Source: Variovorax sp. WS11
Lineage (GTDB): Bacteria > Pseudomonadota > Gammaproteobacteria > Burkholderiales > Burkholderiaceae_C
Direction: 5' to 3'
NCBI RefSeq assembly: GCF_010499245.1
Contig: NZ_JAAGOW010000001.1
Span: 992,001-1,056,000 of the forward strand
Length of the DNA: 64,000 bases
The translations under genes and the position numbers were made by a program. Below are positions 43,105 through 54,915 of this stretch, in pieces (positions within the stretch are counted from its first letter, which is position 1; each line of letters starts with the position of its first letter). The notes below the pieces were generated by a model that was given only the letters and a program-made list of their open reading frames with translations, searched no databases and had not been told where the DNA came from.

Positions 43105-44077
43105 GGTCCAGCGTCCAGACACCGTGCGGCGAACGGCCGACGGGCACCTGCCTCACCACCTTGTGGGCCACCAGGTCGACCACGCTGAGCTTCTTGGCCC
43201 AGCGCGAGGTCACGTAGAGCGTCTTGCCGTCGGCCGAGACGTCCATGCAGTCGGGCCCGCCGGGCACCGGGTAGGTGTCGACGACCTGCAGGGTCTGCAG
43301 GTCGATGCGGCTGATGCTGTTGGCCACGCGGTTGCTGACGAAGACGCTGCGGCCGTCGCCGGCCGAGCGGAAAGCATGGGCGCCCTTGCCAGTCAGGATC
43401 TTGCCGACCGGCTTGGGCTGTGCGGCCGCAACATCGAAGACCTGCACGCCGTCGCTGCCCGTCAGGCCGACCAGCAAGGTCTTGCCGTCGTGGATGCCGA
43501 AGATGTCGGCCGGCATCGGCCCCGTGGGGGTGCGCCAGCGGATGGTCTGGGTGGCCAGGTCGACGGCAACCAGTTCGTCGCTGTCCTGCATCGTCACGTA
43601 GGCTGTGGTGCTCTTGCCGTCGATCCAGATGTGGCTCGGCGTCTTGCCCGAGGGGATGCGCTTGACCAGCTTGGGCTCCTTGCCGTCCCAGCGGTAGATG
43701 TCGACGTGGTTGAGCCGGTTGCCGGCCGTGACGAACCACTTCATGTCGGGCGAGAAGCGCAGGTGGTACGGATCGATGATGCCGTAGACCACGCGCTGGA
43801 CCTCGGCCGTGCGCGGATTCAGGAAGGTCAGCGAGTCGCCGGCCGAGTTGGCGACGATCAGCGAGCTCTCGTCGGGCGAGAGGTAGAGGTGGTGCGGTTC
43901 CTTGCCGGTCGGAATGCGCTGCTTCTCGCTCCAGTCGGCCGGATCGACCACGCTCACCGTGGCGTCGAGCGAATTGAGCACGAAGACCGGGGGCGGCTCG
44001 GCGGCCAGCGCAGGCAGTGCCACGCAGGCAAACAAAAAGGCCGCGAGGCGGCCTGGGATGGAGAGCTTGAAGCGCAA
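43091..44077 (-). CDS. YncE-like beta-propeller periplasmic protein
   Basis: Protein of 328 residues with a signal peptide ending PALAA and six to seven repeated blades of the YVTN type (for example VFVLNSLDATVSVVDPADWS, KTLYVTSRWAKKLSVVDLVA). Such propellers bind partners or substrates in the periplasm; no enzyme motif is evident. The start codon is TTG (44077), as no ATG fits before the signal peptide. It overlaps the polysaccharide deacetylase gene, so both are probably one transcript and may act together on the envelope. Confidence 0.8.
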   Translation of the reverse strand: MRFKLSIPGRLAAFLFACVALPALAAEPPPVFVLNSLDATVSVVDPADWSEKQRIPTGKEPHHLYLSPDESSLIVANSAGDSLTFLNPRTAEVQRVVYGIIDPYHLRFSPDMKWFVTAGNRLNHVDIYRWDGKEPKLVKRIPSGKTPSHIWIDGKSTTAYVTMQDSDELVAVDLATQTIRWRTPTGPMPADIFGIHDGKTLLVGLTGSDGVQVFDVAAAQPKPVGKILTGKGAHAFRSAGDGRSVFVSNRVANSISRIDLQTLQVVDTYPVPGGPDCMDVSADGKTLYVTSRWAKKLSVVDLVAHKVVRQVPVGRSPHGVWTLDHARR

Positions 44078-44107
44078 GGGGGACGTTCCGGAAGAAGGCT
44101 TCGAATT

Positions 44108-44866
44108 CTAACGATCCACCCTGTTCGCTGGCTGACCGGCGCGCGCGTTTCGCAGGGCCTCGACCTGCTCCGCCTCCAGCCACCGCCACTGGCCGGGCGC
44201 CAGGTCCTCCGGCAGCGCCAAAGGGCCGATGCGGGAGCGATGCAAGGTCTCGACCCGGTTGCCCACGGCAGCGAGCATGCGCTTGACCTGGTGGTATTTG
44301 CCTTCGGTCAGCGTCAGCCGCAGGTGCAGATCAGCGACCACCTCGCAGGCCGCCGCCCGCACGGGCTTGGGGTCGTCGTCGAGCACCACGCCGGCCAGGA
44401 GCCGGTCGACCTGGCTCCGGTCGACCGGGTGCTTCGTGCCCACCTCGTAGACCTTGGGCACATGGTGCTTCGGCGAGCCCATGCGGTGGATGAACTGGCC
44501 GTCGTCGGTCAGCAGGAGCAGGCCCGTGGTGTCCTGGTCGAGCCGGCCGATCGCCTGCACGCCCTGCACGGCGCCCTTGTTGGGCCGCTGGCGCAGAGGC
44601 GCGGGCAGCAGCGTGTAGATGCTCGGATAGGTCGAGGGCTTCTGCGAGCACTCCGTGCCGGCCGGCTTGTGCAGCATCAGGTAGGCCTTCTCGTGGTAGG
44701 CCCACTCGGTGCCCTGGACCGTGAAACGCAGGCCCTGCACCTCGAACTCCTCGCCGGGATCGCCGACGGTGGCCTCGCCCACCCGAACGAAGCCCTGCTG
44801 CACCAGCCCGGCGCAGACGCGCCGGGTGCCGAAGCCCTGGGTGTAGAGGACCTCCTCGATCCGCAT
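44108..44866 (-). CDS. rsuA: 16S rRNA pseudouridine synthase (RsuA-type)
   Basis: Pseudouridine synthase of 252 residues of the RsuA/RluB/E/F family. An N-terminal S4-like RNA-binding part (MRIEEVLYTQGFGTRRVCAG) is followed by the catalytic motif GRLDQDTTGLLLLTDDGQFI with the essential Asp, and KVYEVGTKHP and EGKYHQVKRMLAAVGNRV. GRLD with DTTG fits RsuA (position 516 of 16S rRNA) best, though other small-subunit members are not fully excluded. Its ATG shares a base with the stop of ggt. Confidence 0.83.
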   Translation of the reverse strand: MRIEEVLYTQGFGTRRVCAGLVQQGFVRVGEATVGDPGEEFEVQGLRFTVQGTEWAYHEKAYLMLHKPAGTECSQKPSTYPSIYTLLPAPLRQRPNKGAVQGVQAIGRLDQDTTGLLLLTDDGQFIHRMGSPKHHVPKVYEVGTKHPVDRSQVDRLLAGVVLDDDPKPVRAAACEVVADLHLRLTLTEGKYHQVKRMLAAVGNRVETLHRSRIGPLALPEDLAPGQWRWLEAEQVEALRNARAGQPANRVDR

Positions 44867-46602
44867 CAATAGCCGAGCGCCAGGCCGGTATTGCGCCGCG
44901 GGTCGTTGGCGCCGTAGAAGCGGTTCTTGCCCACCGGCTTGCCGCCCAGCGAAGGCGCGCCGACGATGATCGCCGCGACGTGGTTGGCCGGCTGGGGCAC
45001 GCCGAGGTTGTGGCCCATGTCGGTCAGGATCTTGCGCGTGTCGGGGCTGAGCGCGAAGGTCTCGACATTGGTCACGTCGGGCAGCCACTGCTGGTGGAAG
45101 CGCGGCGCATCGACCGCCTCTTGCACGTTCATGCCGTAGTCCACCACGTTGAGGATGCTGTGCAGCACGACCGTGATGATGCGGCTGCCGCCCGGCGTGC
45201 CGACCACGAACACGGGCTTGCCGTCCTTGGTCAGGATGGTCGGGCTCATCGAGGACAGCGGCCGCTTGCCGGGGGCGATGGAGTTAGCCTCGCCCTGCAC
45301 CAGGCCGTAGAGGTTGGGCACGCCCACCTTCGAGGTGAAGTCGTCCATCTCGTTGTTGAGCAGCACGCCGGTGCCGGCGGCCGTGACCTTGGCACCGAAC
45401 CAGTCGTTGAGCGTGTAGGTCACCGAGACCGCGTTGCCCCACTGGTCGACGATCGAGTAGTGCGTGGTGTTGCTGCCCTCGTGCGGCGGGACGCCGGGCT
45501 TGATGTCCTTGGAGACGCCGGCCTTCTTCGGATCGATCACGGCGCGGATCTTCTCTGCATAGCCCTTGTCGAGCAGGCGCTCCAGCGGGTTCTTCACGAA
45601 GTCGGGATCGCCCAGGTAGCTGTTGCGGTCCATGTAGGCGTGCCGCATGGCCTCGATCTGGTAGTGCACCGCCTGGGCCGAGCGGAAGCCCAGGTCCTTG
45701 AGCGGATAGCCCTCGAGGATGTTCAGCATCTCGCAGACCACCACCCCGCCCGAGCTCGGCGGCGGCGCCGAGATCACGTGGTAGCCGCGGTAGTCGCATT
45801 CGACCGGCGCCAGCTCGCGTGTCGTGTACTGGTCGAGATCGGCCTGGGTGATGATGCCCTTGCCCTCCTGGCTCGACTTCACGATGGCGGTGCCGACCGG
45901 GCCCTTGTAGAAGCCATCGGGGCCCTTCTGGCTGACGGCCTTGAGCGTCTTCGCCAGGTCCTTTTGCACCAACTTCTGGCCGACCGCGAACGGCTCGCCC
46001 TTGTTGAGGAAGATGGCGCCGCTGGCCGGGTCCTTCTTGAAGTCGGCGGTGGCGGTGGTGAGCATGTCGACATCGCCCTGCTCCAGCGCGAAGCCGCGTT
46101 CGGCCAGCGTGATCGCCGGCGCGATCAGTGCAGCGCGCTGCATGGTGCCGTATTTCTGGCGCGCCATTTCGAGGCCGGACACGGTGCCCGGCACGCCGAC
46201 GGCCAAGTGGCCGTGGGTGCTCAGGCCCTTGATGACATTGCCTTCCTTGTCGAGGTACATGTTGGCGGTTGCGGCCAGCGGGGCCTTCTCGCGGAAATCG
46301 AGGAAAGTCTTGCGGCCGTCGGCCAGCTGCACGGTCATGAAGCCGCCGCCCCCCAAATTGCCGGCCGCCGGATAGACCACCGCAAGGGCGTAGCCCACCG
46401 CCACCGCCGAGTCGATGGCGTTGCCGCCGCGCTTGAGCACATCCACGCCGATCTTGGTCGCCAGGTGCTGGGCGCTCACCACCATGCCGTTTTCTGCCGC
46501 CGCGGGCGCCAGTGAGGCCGCATGCAATTGAGCTGCGCCGGCCAGCGCAAGCGCCATCACGACCGCGCTGCGCGCCGCCGTGGTCCACATGAGTTGTTTC
46601 AC
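44866..46602 (-). CDS. ggt: Gamma-glutamyltransferase
   Basis: Periplasmic glutathione hydrolase / gamma-glutamyl transferase of 578 residues, made as a precursor that cleaves itself. The signal peptide is about residues 1-29. The new N-terminal nucleophile is Thr379 in EGSNTTHYSIVD; GGNAIDSAVAVGYALAVVYP, GSRIITVVLH and PLSSMSPTI are further marks. The GTG at 46602 was chosen because GGAG lies 7 bases upstream; ATG at 46590 is an alternative. Confidence 0.93.
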   Translation of the reverse strand: MKQLMWTTAARSAVVMALALAGAAQLHAASLAPAAAENGMVVSAQHLATKIGVDVLKRGGNAIDSAVAVGYALAVVYPAAGNLGGGGFMTVQLADGRKTFLDFREKAPLAATANMYLDKEGNVIKGLSTHGHLAVGVPGTVSGLEMARQKYGTMQRAALIAPAITLAERGFALEQGDVDMLTTATADFKKDPASGAIFLNKGEPFAVGQKLVQKDLAKTLKAVSQKGPDGFYKGPVGTAIVKSSQEGKGIITQADLDQYTTRELAPVECDYRGYHVISAPPPSSGGVVVCEMLNILEGYPLKDLGFRSAQAVHYQIEAMRHAYMDRNSYLGDPDFVKNPLERLLDKGYAEKIRAVIDPKKAGVSKDIKPGVPPHEGSNTTHYSIVDQWGNAVSVTYTLNDWFGAKVTAAGTGVLLNNEMDDFTSKVGVPNLYGLVQGEANSIAPGKRPLSSMSPTILTKDGKPVFVVGTPGGSRIITVVLHSILNVVDYGMNVQEAVDAPRFHQQWLPDVTNVETFALSPDTRKILTDMGHNLGVPQPANHVAAIIVGAPSLGGKPVGKNRFYGANDPRRNTGLALGY

Positions 46603-46630
46603 TGCGATCTCCTTTTTGCAAAGGAGTGCA

Positions 46631-48226
46631 TCATGCCTCTATCAGCGCCTTTCGACGAAGGTCTCGCAGGGCCAGCGCCACCTGCTGCTGCGTGAATTCG
46701 CGCAACGCCGCTTCGTCGGTCAGCGGCTTCTCGTCCTTGATGAAGCGCAGGCGTCCGGCGCGAGCCTCGGCGGCGAGGTGCTGGGCCAGGGCCTCGTGCG
46801 AATGCTTGCCGTCGAGAAGGGGCAGCAGGCAGCGTTCGAGCAGCGAAAGGCCCACCAGTTCGTGCCACTGGTTGCAAGCGACGGCCGTCGGTCCCGCGCT
46901 CAGTGCAAGGCCTGGGGCATTGCGCGTCACGGCCGGCGCCCGCGGGAAGGCCGACACCGAGACGCTGGCCTGCGGCGGCGTGCGCCGGATGCGCACCGCG
47001 CCGAGGATCAGCAGTTCTTCCAGCATCGCCATCACCGCCGGCTCGACCGCGGCGCGCGGCTCGCCGGTGCGCGCCGAGACTGCGGCAATCAGCGCATCGC
47101 TCGGCATGCTCGCCGGATAGCGCTCGTCGAGCACCTGGGCGACCGCTTTGTGGACCGGCAGGCGCAACGTGACCTTGAGGTTGCGTATCGCACGGCAGAC
47201 CTGCTCGCGCGCATCGAGCGTGAGCACCTCGCCATCCTCGGCCGAGAACACGCCTGCGTATTCGAGCGCACGGATGCGCGCCATGTCGAGGCGGTAACGG
47301 ATGCCCGAAGCCCGCTCCTGCTTGACCAGCAGCGTCTGGCGGAAGGTCCTGTTCACCAGGAAGTCCAGGTACTGCTCCATCATGATCTGGCTGCCTCCGC
47401 ATTCGCGCAGCAGCGGATCGCGCACCTTCTCGCCGTAGTTCTGCACGAACATGGTCGAGGGCTCGGCGTCCGCCAGGTACGTGAGGCCGTGGGCGCCGGC
47501 GCGCGCAGCAAATTCCTTGAAGTAGCAAGGGGCGTTGTGCGGCTCCAGAAATTCGTGCAGGAGGTAGTACGCCCCGGAGTTGCGCACGATCGGCATGTTC
47601 TCTTCCAGCGTCTTCTTGAGCACGCTGTCCGGCCGCGCCGACTGCTCCAGGAACTCGAGCATGCCGCGGGCGTAGGAAAGCTTTTCGCCGGGCTCGTCGC
47701 GCGGGGCGCCGCGCAGAATCATGGCGTCGCGCACGATCTCGCGGGCCTTCCAGCCCGGGTACACGTTGTAGCTCACGTAGGCTACGCCCTCCGGCGCCAG
47801 GTTCTGTGAGCAGATGCGCAAGATGGCGTCTTGCACCGGCGCCGGCACCCAGCTGTAGACGCCGTGGCAGATGATGTAGTCGAACTGGCCGAAAGAAGCG
47901 TCGACGCCCGTGATGTCCAGGGCCCGCAGGTCGATGTTCTTGAGTTGAGCCTTGTCGATGGCCGCCTGGCCCTGGCGGATCTGGACCGAGGACAGGTCCA
48001 CGCCCACCATCGATGCGTCCGGATGACGGGCGGCGATGGGGATCAGGTTACCGCCCGCCGCGCAGCCCAGTTCGAGCACACGCGCCTGCTTGAGCGGCGG
48101 CGCGGCGAGGCCGAAGAGGAAGGCCAGGGCCTCGAGATGCTCAGCCGTCGATTGTGGAAAGGGATGAGATTCGTACGGAACGACATCGTAGTAATTCGAA
48201 GTCGCGGGCGTCGTCGATGATTCCAT
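46631..48226 (-). CDS. Class I SAM methyltransferase with methyltransferase regulatory domain
   Basis: Protein of 531 residues. Residues 1-200 are a SAM-binding domain (VLELGCAAGGNLIPIAARHP, motif I), about 210-300 correspond to the MethyTransf_Reg domain (KTLEENMPIVRNSGAYYLLH; CYFKEFAARAGAHGLTYLAD), and a helical C-terminal part of over 200 residues follows. This architecture occurs in protein-lysine methyltransferases of Rickettsia that modify outer-membrane proteins, and in many uncharacterised proteins. The acceptor is unknown. Gene alone between ggt and the dioxygenase-like gene. Confidence 0.8.
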   Translation of the reverse strand: MESSTTPATSNYYDVVPYESHPFPQSTAEHLEALAFLFGLAAPPLKQARVLELGCAAGGNLIPIAARHPDASMVGVDLSSVQIRQGQAAIDKAQLKNIDLRALDITGVDASFGQFDYIICHGVYSWVPAPVQDAILRICSQNLAPEGVAYVSYNVYPGWKAREIVRDAMILRGAPRDEPGEKLSYARGMLEFLEQSARPDSVLKKTLEENMPIVRNSGAYYLLHEFLEPHNAPCYFKEFAARAGAHGLTYLADAEPSTMFVQNYGEKVRDPLLRECGGSQIMMEQYLDFLVNRTFRQTLLVKQERASGIRYRLDMARIRALEYAGVFSAEDGEVLTLDAREQVCRAIRNLKVTLRLPVHKAVAQVLDERYPASMPSDALIAAVSARTGEPRAAVEPAVMAMLEELLILGAVRIRRTPPQASVSVSAFPRAPAVTRNAPGLALSAGPTAVACNQWHELVGLSLLERCLLPLLDGKHSHEALAQHLAAEARAGRLRFIKDEKPLTDEAALREFTQQQVALALRDLRRKALIEA

Positions 48227-48386
48227 GGGTGTCCTCCAGCGCGCCGGCCACGGGTGTCTCCGTTGCCTGCCGGAAGGCCGATCCCGTCCGGCTGCAGGCG
48301 CGAGCGAGCGGACTATAGCCCGCGTGCGACAACGCGCGAGGAATGCGAAAGAAAGAATCAGAATTGGCGGCTTGGACGCCGCGCTG

Positions 48387-49316
48387 CTAGGCGTCGCGCG
48401 TGGGCGCCGTCAGCAAATACGCCGCGAGATCGGCGAGGTTCTGCGACAAGCCATACATGTGCTGGTACTGAAGAATCTGCCGCGCGACGAGTTGCAGGCG
48501 GACGTCGAAGCTGGGGTAGGGCCTCTGCTCCAGCACTGCTGGCATGGCCGGGAGATGCTCCCCGCGCTGGAATGGCTGCATGATGGGGCGAACATCGCCG
48601 CGCTGAAACTCGAGTGCCATGCTCATGCGCGGATGCCCGGCGAATTCGCTGGTCGGGCCGCCCCAATGCATGACGCATTGGTCCCAGAGCAGGTAGTCGC
48701 CAGGCTTCGCCGGCAGGGCACGCGCGGCGAACACGGGCGTCGGCGGTTCAGGCGTGCCAGCGGGCGTGCTGTAGCCGGGATCCATGTGCTTCGGCACGAT
48801 GTACATGCAGCTGTTGAGCGGGTTCGCGTCGGACAGCGGGATCCAGCATGTGAGCGAAAGCGGCGACCCATCCGCGGCAAGCGAGTTGTAGCGATTGTCC
48901 CGGTGGGGCTTCCAGCCGGTCTCGCCCTTCTTCGGATCGACATGCCATGCCCAGAACGCCGGCAAGGGCTTGAACCCGGCACCCAGGAAATGCGCGAACA
49001 CGGGTCGGAGGCGCGCGTAGCAAGCCCAAGGCTCGTCGTAGATCCACGCGAACACGGCAGGCAGCCCGACAGCGACGCAGCGCTTCACGGCCTCGCCGAC
49101 AAGCGGCGCCAGTTGCCCGATCTCCTCGTCGCTGTCGCCGAAATAGCCGTCCTTCGACATCCGTTGCGTGAGCCGTTCATAGCTCTGCCGCGGCGCGGCC
49201 TCGGCATCCGACTGCATACCGCCGATGCAAAGCTGCGGCGCGAGCGAGCGCCAGAAGGCGGCGCTGCACAGGTCAGCCCAGGTGACCGGTAGCGTCGAAG
49301 GCGTGGTGATTGTCAT
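48387..49316 (-). CDS. Phytanoyl-CoA-dioxygenase-like non-heme iron protein
   Basis: Protein of 309 residues. AWHVDPKKGETGWKPHRDNR contains a candidate HxD iron pair, and DYLLWDQCVMHWGG the distal His, with LTCWIPLSDANPLNSCMYIV between, matching the cupin-like core of 2-oxoglutarate/Fe(II) dioxygenases. The substrate is unknown. The start at 49316 was chosen because the longer frame runs into ssrA, where the PPAPPF residues are translated tmRNA sequence. It is separated from ssrA by 168 bases with no other feature. Confidence 0.7.
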   Translation of the reverse strand: MTITTPSTLPVTWADLCSAAFWRSLAPQLCIGGMQSDAEAAPRQSYERLTQRMSKDGYFGDSDEEIGQLAPLVGEAVKRCVAVGLPAVFAWIYDEPWACYARLRPVFAHFLGAGFKPLPAFWAWHVDPKKGETGWKPHRDNRYNSLAADGSPLSLTCWIPLSDANPLNSCMYIVPKHMDPGYSTPAGTPEPPTPVFAARALPAKPGDYLLWDQCVMHWGGPTSEFAGHPRMSMALEFQRGDVRPIMQPFQRGEHLPAMPAVLEQRPYPSFDVRLQLVARQILQYQHMYGLSQNLADLAAYLLTAPTRDA

Positions 49317-49484
49317 TGTGCGGCTCCCAGAATTGCGCGCTGAGTCGACAGGCCGATTCAGATGGCCCCGTGCTCCGGCGCGGCATCGTACTTGAAGGGA
49401 GGGCGGAGACAACGGGCGATGCCGGCTCGCTTGCGAGCAAACCGCGACATCGTGAACGCAAAGACAAAGCCTTTGCAGGTTGAA

Positions 49485-49870
49485 TGGTGGAGCTGGGGGG
49501 ATTTGAACCCCCGTCCGCAAGCCTTCTTCGCGCAGATCTACATGTTTAGCGATCTGTTTTGAGTCTCGCCACCGGTGTCGCGCAGTCGCACGCTACACCG
49601 GCCGCCAGTACCCTTGGTTCTCGCCTCGACCCAAGGTACCCGGATCGAGGCCAGCCGATGTAGATTATCTTTGCAGCCGGGAGGCGCGGATTGCTCCATG
49701 CCCCCTTGCCCAGCCCATCGGCCTGCTGTTGCAAAGCTCACCGGCAATTAAGCGGCGAGTGCGAAACGTTCGTCGTTTGCAGTTAGTTTGTTTGAATCTG
49801 TTTTACGAGCGCATTCAGCTCGACATGCCCCGCTGCGATTCCGAACCCACGTCGAAACCAGTGCAGCCCC
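49485..49870 (-). ncRNA. ssrA: Transfer-messenger RNA
   Basis: Rescues stalled ribosomes by acting as tRNA-Ala and mRNA. The 5' end GGGGCTG (from 49870) pairs with CAGCTCC before the 3' CCA (49485-49487), giving a 7-base acceptor stem; the T-arm GGGGGTTCAAATCCCCC is perfect. The length is 386 bases. The tag frame is described separately. It lies 13 bases downstream of gph. The 3' end is encoded with CCA. Confidence 0.96.
49748..49780 (-). other. tmRNA tag reading frame (ANDERFALAA)
   Basis: On the minus strand the codons GCA AAC GAC GAA CGT TTC then GCA CTC GCC GCT TAA read Ala-Asn-Asp-Glu-Arg-Phe-Ala-Leu-Ala-Ala-stop. GCA at 49780 is the resume codon. The terminal ALAA is the ClpXP/ClpAP degradation signal. 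The ANDERFALAA form is typical of betaproteobacteria. Confidence 0.93.
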
Positions 49871-49883
49871 AGGAACAGCTATT

Positions 49884-50552
49884 TTAGGCCGCTTCCAGTA
49901 GTTGCAAGAGCTCCATGGGTGATGAGATTGCGGCGTCGGCCTCCCAGAGCGTCACATTGGCCTCGGCGCCCATGTAGCCATAGGCCGCAGCGACGGTCCG
50001 CATGCCGGCGGCCCGGCCGGCCGCCATGTCGCGCTCGTCGTCGCCCACGTAGATGCAGCGCTCGGGCGGCACGCCCAGTTGCCTCGCTGCCTCGAACAGC
50101 GGTTCCGGATGCGGCTTGGCGTAAGGGGTGGTGTCGCCGCTGACGATCGCGCGCGCCGTGCCGAACAGCGGCATTGCCCGCGTGAGCGGTGCAGTGAAGC
50201 GGGCCGACTTGTTGGTGACCACGCCCCACTGCAAGCCACGCGCACAGAGCGCGGCCACGAGCTCGGCCACGCCCTCGAACACCCGTGTGCGCATCATCCG
50301 CGCCTCGTAGTTGAGGAAGAACTCCTCGCGCAGCGGCGCAAATTCCGGTGCGTCGGGCGTGATGCCGAAGGCCACGCCAAGCATCCCGCGCGCGCCGGAG
50401 CCGGCCATGGGGCGGTAGCGCTCCATCGGCAGCGACACCAGGCCACGGTCAATACGCATCTGATCGGCTGCGGCGCCCAAATCGGGCGCACTGTCGATCA
50501 GCGTGCCGTCCAGGTCGAACAGGACGGCTCGGGTCGAATCGGCAAGGATCAT
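49884..50552 (-). CDS. gph: Phosphoglycolate phosphatase (HAD family)
   Basis: HAD hydrolase of 222 residues that removes phosphoglycolate. Motif I is VLFDLDGTLIDSAPDLG with the nucleophile Asp and acid/base Asp; motif II is GVVTNKSARFT; motif III/IV is YAKPHPEPLFEAA and YVGDDERDMAAGRAAGM. The ATG overlaps the ubiG stop (ATGA), as in many Burkholderiales, where ubiG-gph follow ompA. Confidence 0.88.
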   Translation of the reverse strand: MILADSTRAVLFDLDGTLIDSAPDLGAAADQMRIDRGLVSLPMERYRPMAGSGARGMLGVAFGITPDAPEFAPLREEFFLNYEARMMRTRVFEGVAELVAALCARGLQWGVVTNKSARFTAPLTRAMPLFGTARAIVSGDTTPYAKPHPEPLFEAARQLGVPPERCIYVGDDERDMAAGRAAGMRTVAAAYGYMGAEANVTLWEADAAISSPMELLQLLEAA

Positions 50553-51271
50553 GACTGGGCTGGCGCCGGTTTGCGCGTGGCGAACATGTAGTTGACGCTG
50601 GTGTCGTCGCTGAGCCAGTAGCGCCGCGTGACGGGGTTGTGCTGCAGGCCACGGGTCTGGCGCAGATCGAGCCCGGCAGCGCGGCAGTGGGCTGCCAGTT
50701 CGCTCGGCCGGATCAGTTTCCGGTACTCGTGCGTGCCGCGCGGCAACATGCCCAGCACGTACTCGGCACCGACGATCGCGAGCAGGAAGGACTTCAGATT
50801 GCGGTGAATGGTAGAAAAGAAAACCCAGCCACCCGGCTTGGCCAGTCGGGCGCAAGCCTGCACAACCGAGGCCGGCTGCGGGACATGCTCGAGCATCTCC
50901 ATGCAGGTGACGATGTCGAAGCTCTCGGGCTGCTCGGCGGCTAGCGCCTCGGCGCTGATCCCCCGGTACTTTACGCCGCGCGTCGCGGCCTCCAGCGCGT
51001 GGAGTTGGGCGACCTTGAGCGCCTTGTCGGCCAGGTCGATGCCGAGCACGTCGCCGCCGCGTCGCGCCATCGCATCGGCAAGGATCCCCCCGCCGCAACC
51101 CACATCCAGCACCTTGCGCCCCGCGATGGGCGCAATACTTTCGATCCACTCCAGCCGTAGCGGATTAATTTCGTGGAGCGGTCGGAATTCGCTTTCCAGA
51201 TCCCACCAGCGATGGGCCAGCTCGGAGAATTTGGCGAGTTCCGCCGGATCAGCATTCACGGTTTCGGTCAT
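50549..51271 (-). CDS. ubiG: Ubiquinone biosynthesis O-methyltransferase
   Basis: SAM-dependent enzyme of 240 residues that performs both O-methylations in ubiquinone synthesis. It starts VNADPAELAKFSELAHRWWD, has motif I KVLDVGCGGGILADAMARRG, and FDIVTCMEMLEHVP and FSTIHRNLKSFLLAIVGAEY, all characteristic of UbiG. Downstream of ompA with a terminator between. Confidence 0.95.
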   Translation of the reverse strand: MTETVNADPAELAKFSELAHRWWDLESEFRPLHEINPLRLEWIESIAPIAGRKVLDVGCGGGILADAMARRGGDVLGIDLADKALKVAQLHALEAATRGVKYRGISAEALAAEQPESFDIVTCMEMLEHVPQPASVVQACARLAKPGGWVFFSTIHRNLKSFLLAIVGAEYVLGMLPRGTHEYRKLIRPSELAAHCRAAGLDLRQTRGLQHNPVTRRYWLSDDTSVNYMFATRKPAPAQS

Positions 51272-51340
51272 ATGCGGATTATGAAACGACGCGAATTGCC
51301 TTCAAGCCGCCTGCCCCGAATCCGCAATGCGTTCGCCCAT

Positions 51341-51366
51341 TAAAAAACCCCGCCGAGGCGGGGTTT
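51341..51366 (-). terminator. Intrinsic terminator of ompA
   Basis: Inverted repeat AAACCCCGCC (51345-51354) / GGCGGGGTTT (51357-51366); on the minus strand the stem is followed by TTTTTTA. It begins about 21 bases after the ompA stop and separates it from ubiG. Confidence 0.9.
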
Positions 51367-51386
51367 GTTTTGAAGATTCTTGCGAA

Positions 51387-52041
51387 TCAACGGTTGGCGC
51401 GGGTACCGACCACTTCGATTTCCACGCGGCGGTTCTTGGCGCGGCCTTCCTTGGTGCGGTTGTCAGCGACGGGCTGCTTCTCGCCCTTGCCCTCGGTGTA
51501 GACGCGGTTGCGTTCGATGCCCTTCGAGACCAGATAGGCCTTGACGGCTTCGGCGCGGCGGACCGACAGGCGTTGGTTGTAACCGTCAGTGCCGATCGAG
51601 TCGGTGTGACCGACGGCGATGATCACTTCGAGGTTCACGTCGCGGATCTTCGAGACCAGGTCGTCCAGCTTGGCGCGGCCTTCGGGCTTGAGCACGGACT
51701 TGTCGAAGTCGAAGAAGGCGTCGGCAGCGAAGGTGACCTTCGAGGCTGCAACGGCCGGCGGGGGCGGAGCAGCGGGCGCGGGAGCAGGCGGGGTCACAGC
51801 GGCGGGGAGGCGGCGGAACCAGGGCGCCATCGCAACCGGCGGCAGCGGTGGCGGGCGTCCAGTTCGCATCGCGCCAGCACAGTTCGTTCGTGCCGTTCTT
51901 CCACACCAATTCGCTGGTACCGTTTTGCCAGTTGTCGATCACGGGCCCACCGTTCGCGGCGGTGACACGGGTCTGCGCGCCGGCGGCAGTGGCGAGCGCA
52001 GCGACTGCAAACATCATCGCCACTTTATTCAGTTTCTTCAT
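51387..52041 (-). pseudogene. ompA: OmpA-family outer-membrane protein, frameshifted
   Basis: The first frame (from 52041, GAGGAGAACC ahead) encodes a signal peptide (KVAMMFAVAALATAAGAQ) and ...WRDANWTPATAAAGCDGALV, then goes out of frame. The second frame from about 51800 encodes a Pro/Ala linker and a complete OmpA peptidoglycan-binding domain (ADAFFDFDKSVLKPEGRAKL; GHTDSIGTDGYNQRLSVRRA). The switch lies in a GC-rich stretch near 51795-51815, where one base is extra or two are missing. As OmpA is abundant and conserved, an assembly indel is at least as likely as a true mutation. The joined product would be about 217 residues. Confidence 0.82.
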
Positions 52042-52266
52042 GGTTCTCCTCTTGGGGAAAAAGCCGCAGCCGCGCTGCGAATCAAGGACGCTTTAAGTGA
52101 CCACCACCCAAAACGTTGAGGCGATTGTGCCATGGGATCTTTGGCAAACTGCCCGGGAGGCGCCCCGGAAACGTAGGACGGAGGCGGAATCCCGGCCTTG
52201 TGTTGCGGCGGTGCGACACCCTCCGCGGCGTAAAATTTCGGGTTCTCCGCCGTCAGCACGCTGCCC

Positions 52267-54911
<2,645 letters not shown>

Positions 54912-54915
<4 letters not shown>

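Noticed and set aside
49317..49520. 68-residue N-terminal extension of the dioxygenase-like gene
   Set aside because: It would be translated from the 3' end of ssrA and has no family similarity.
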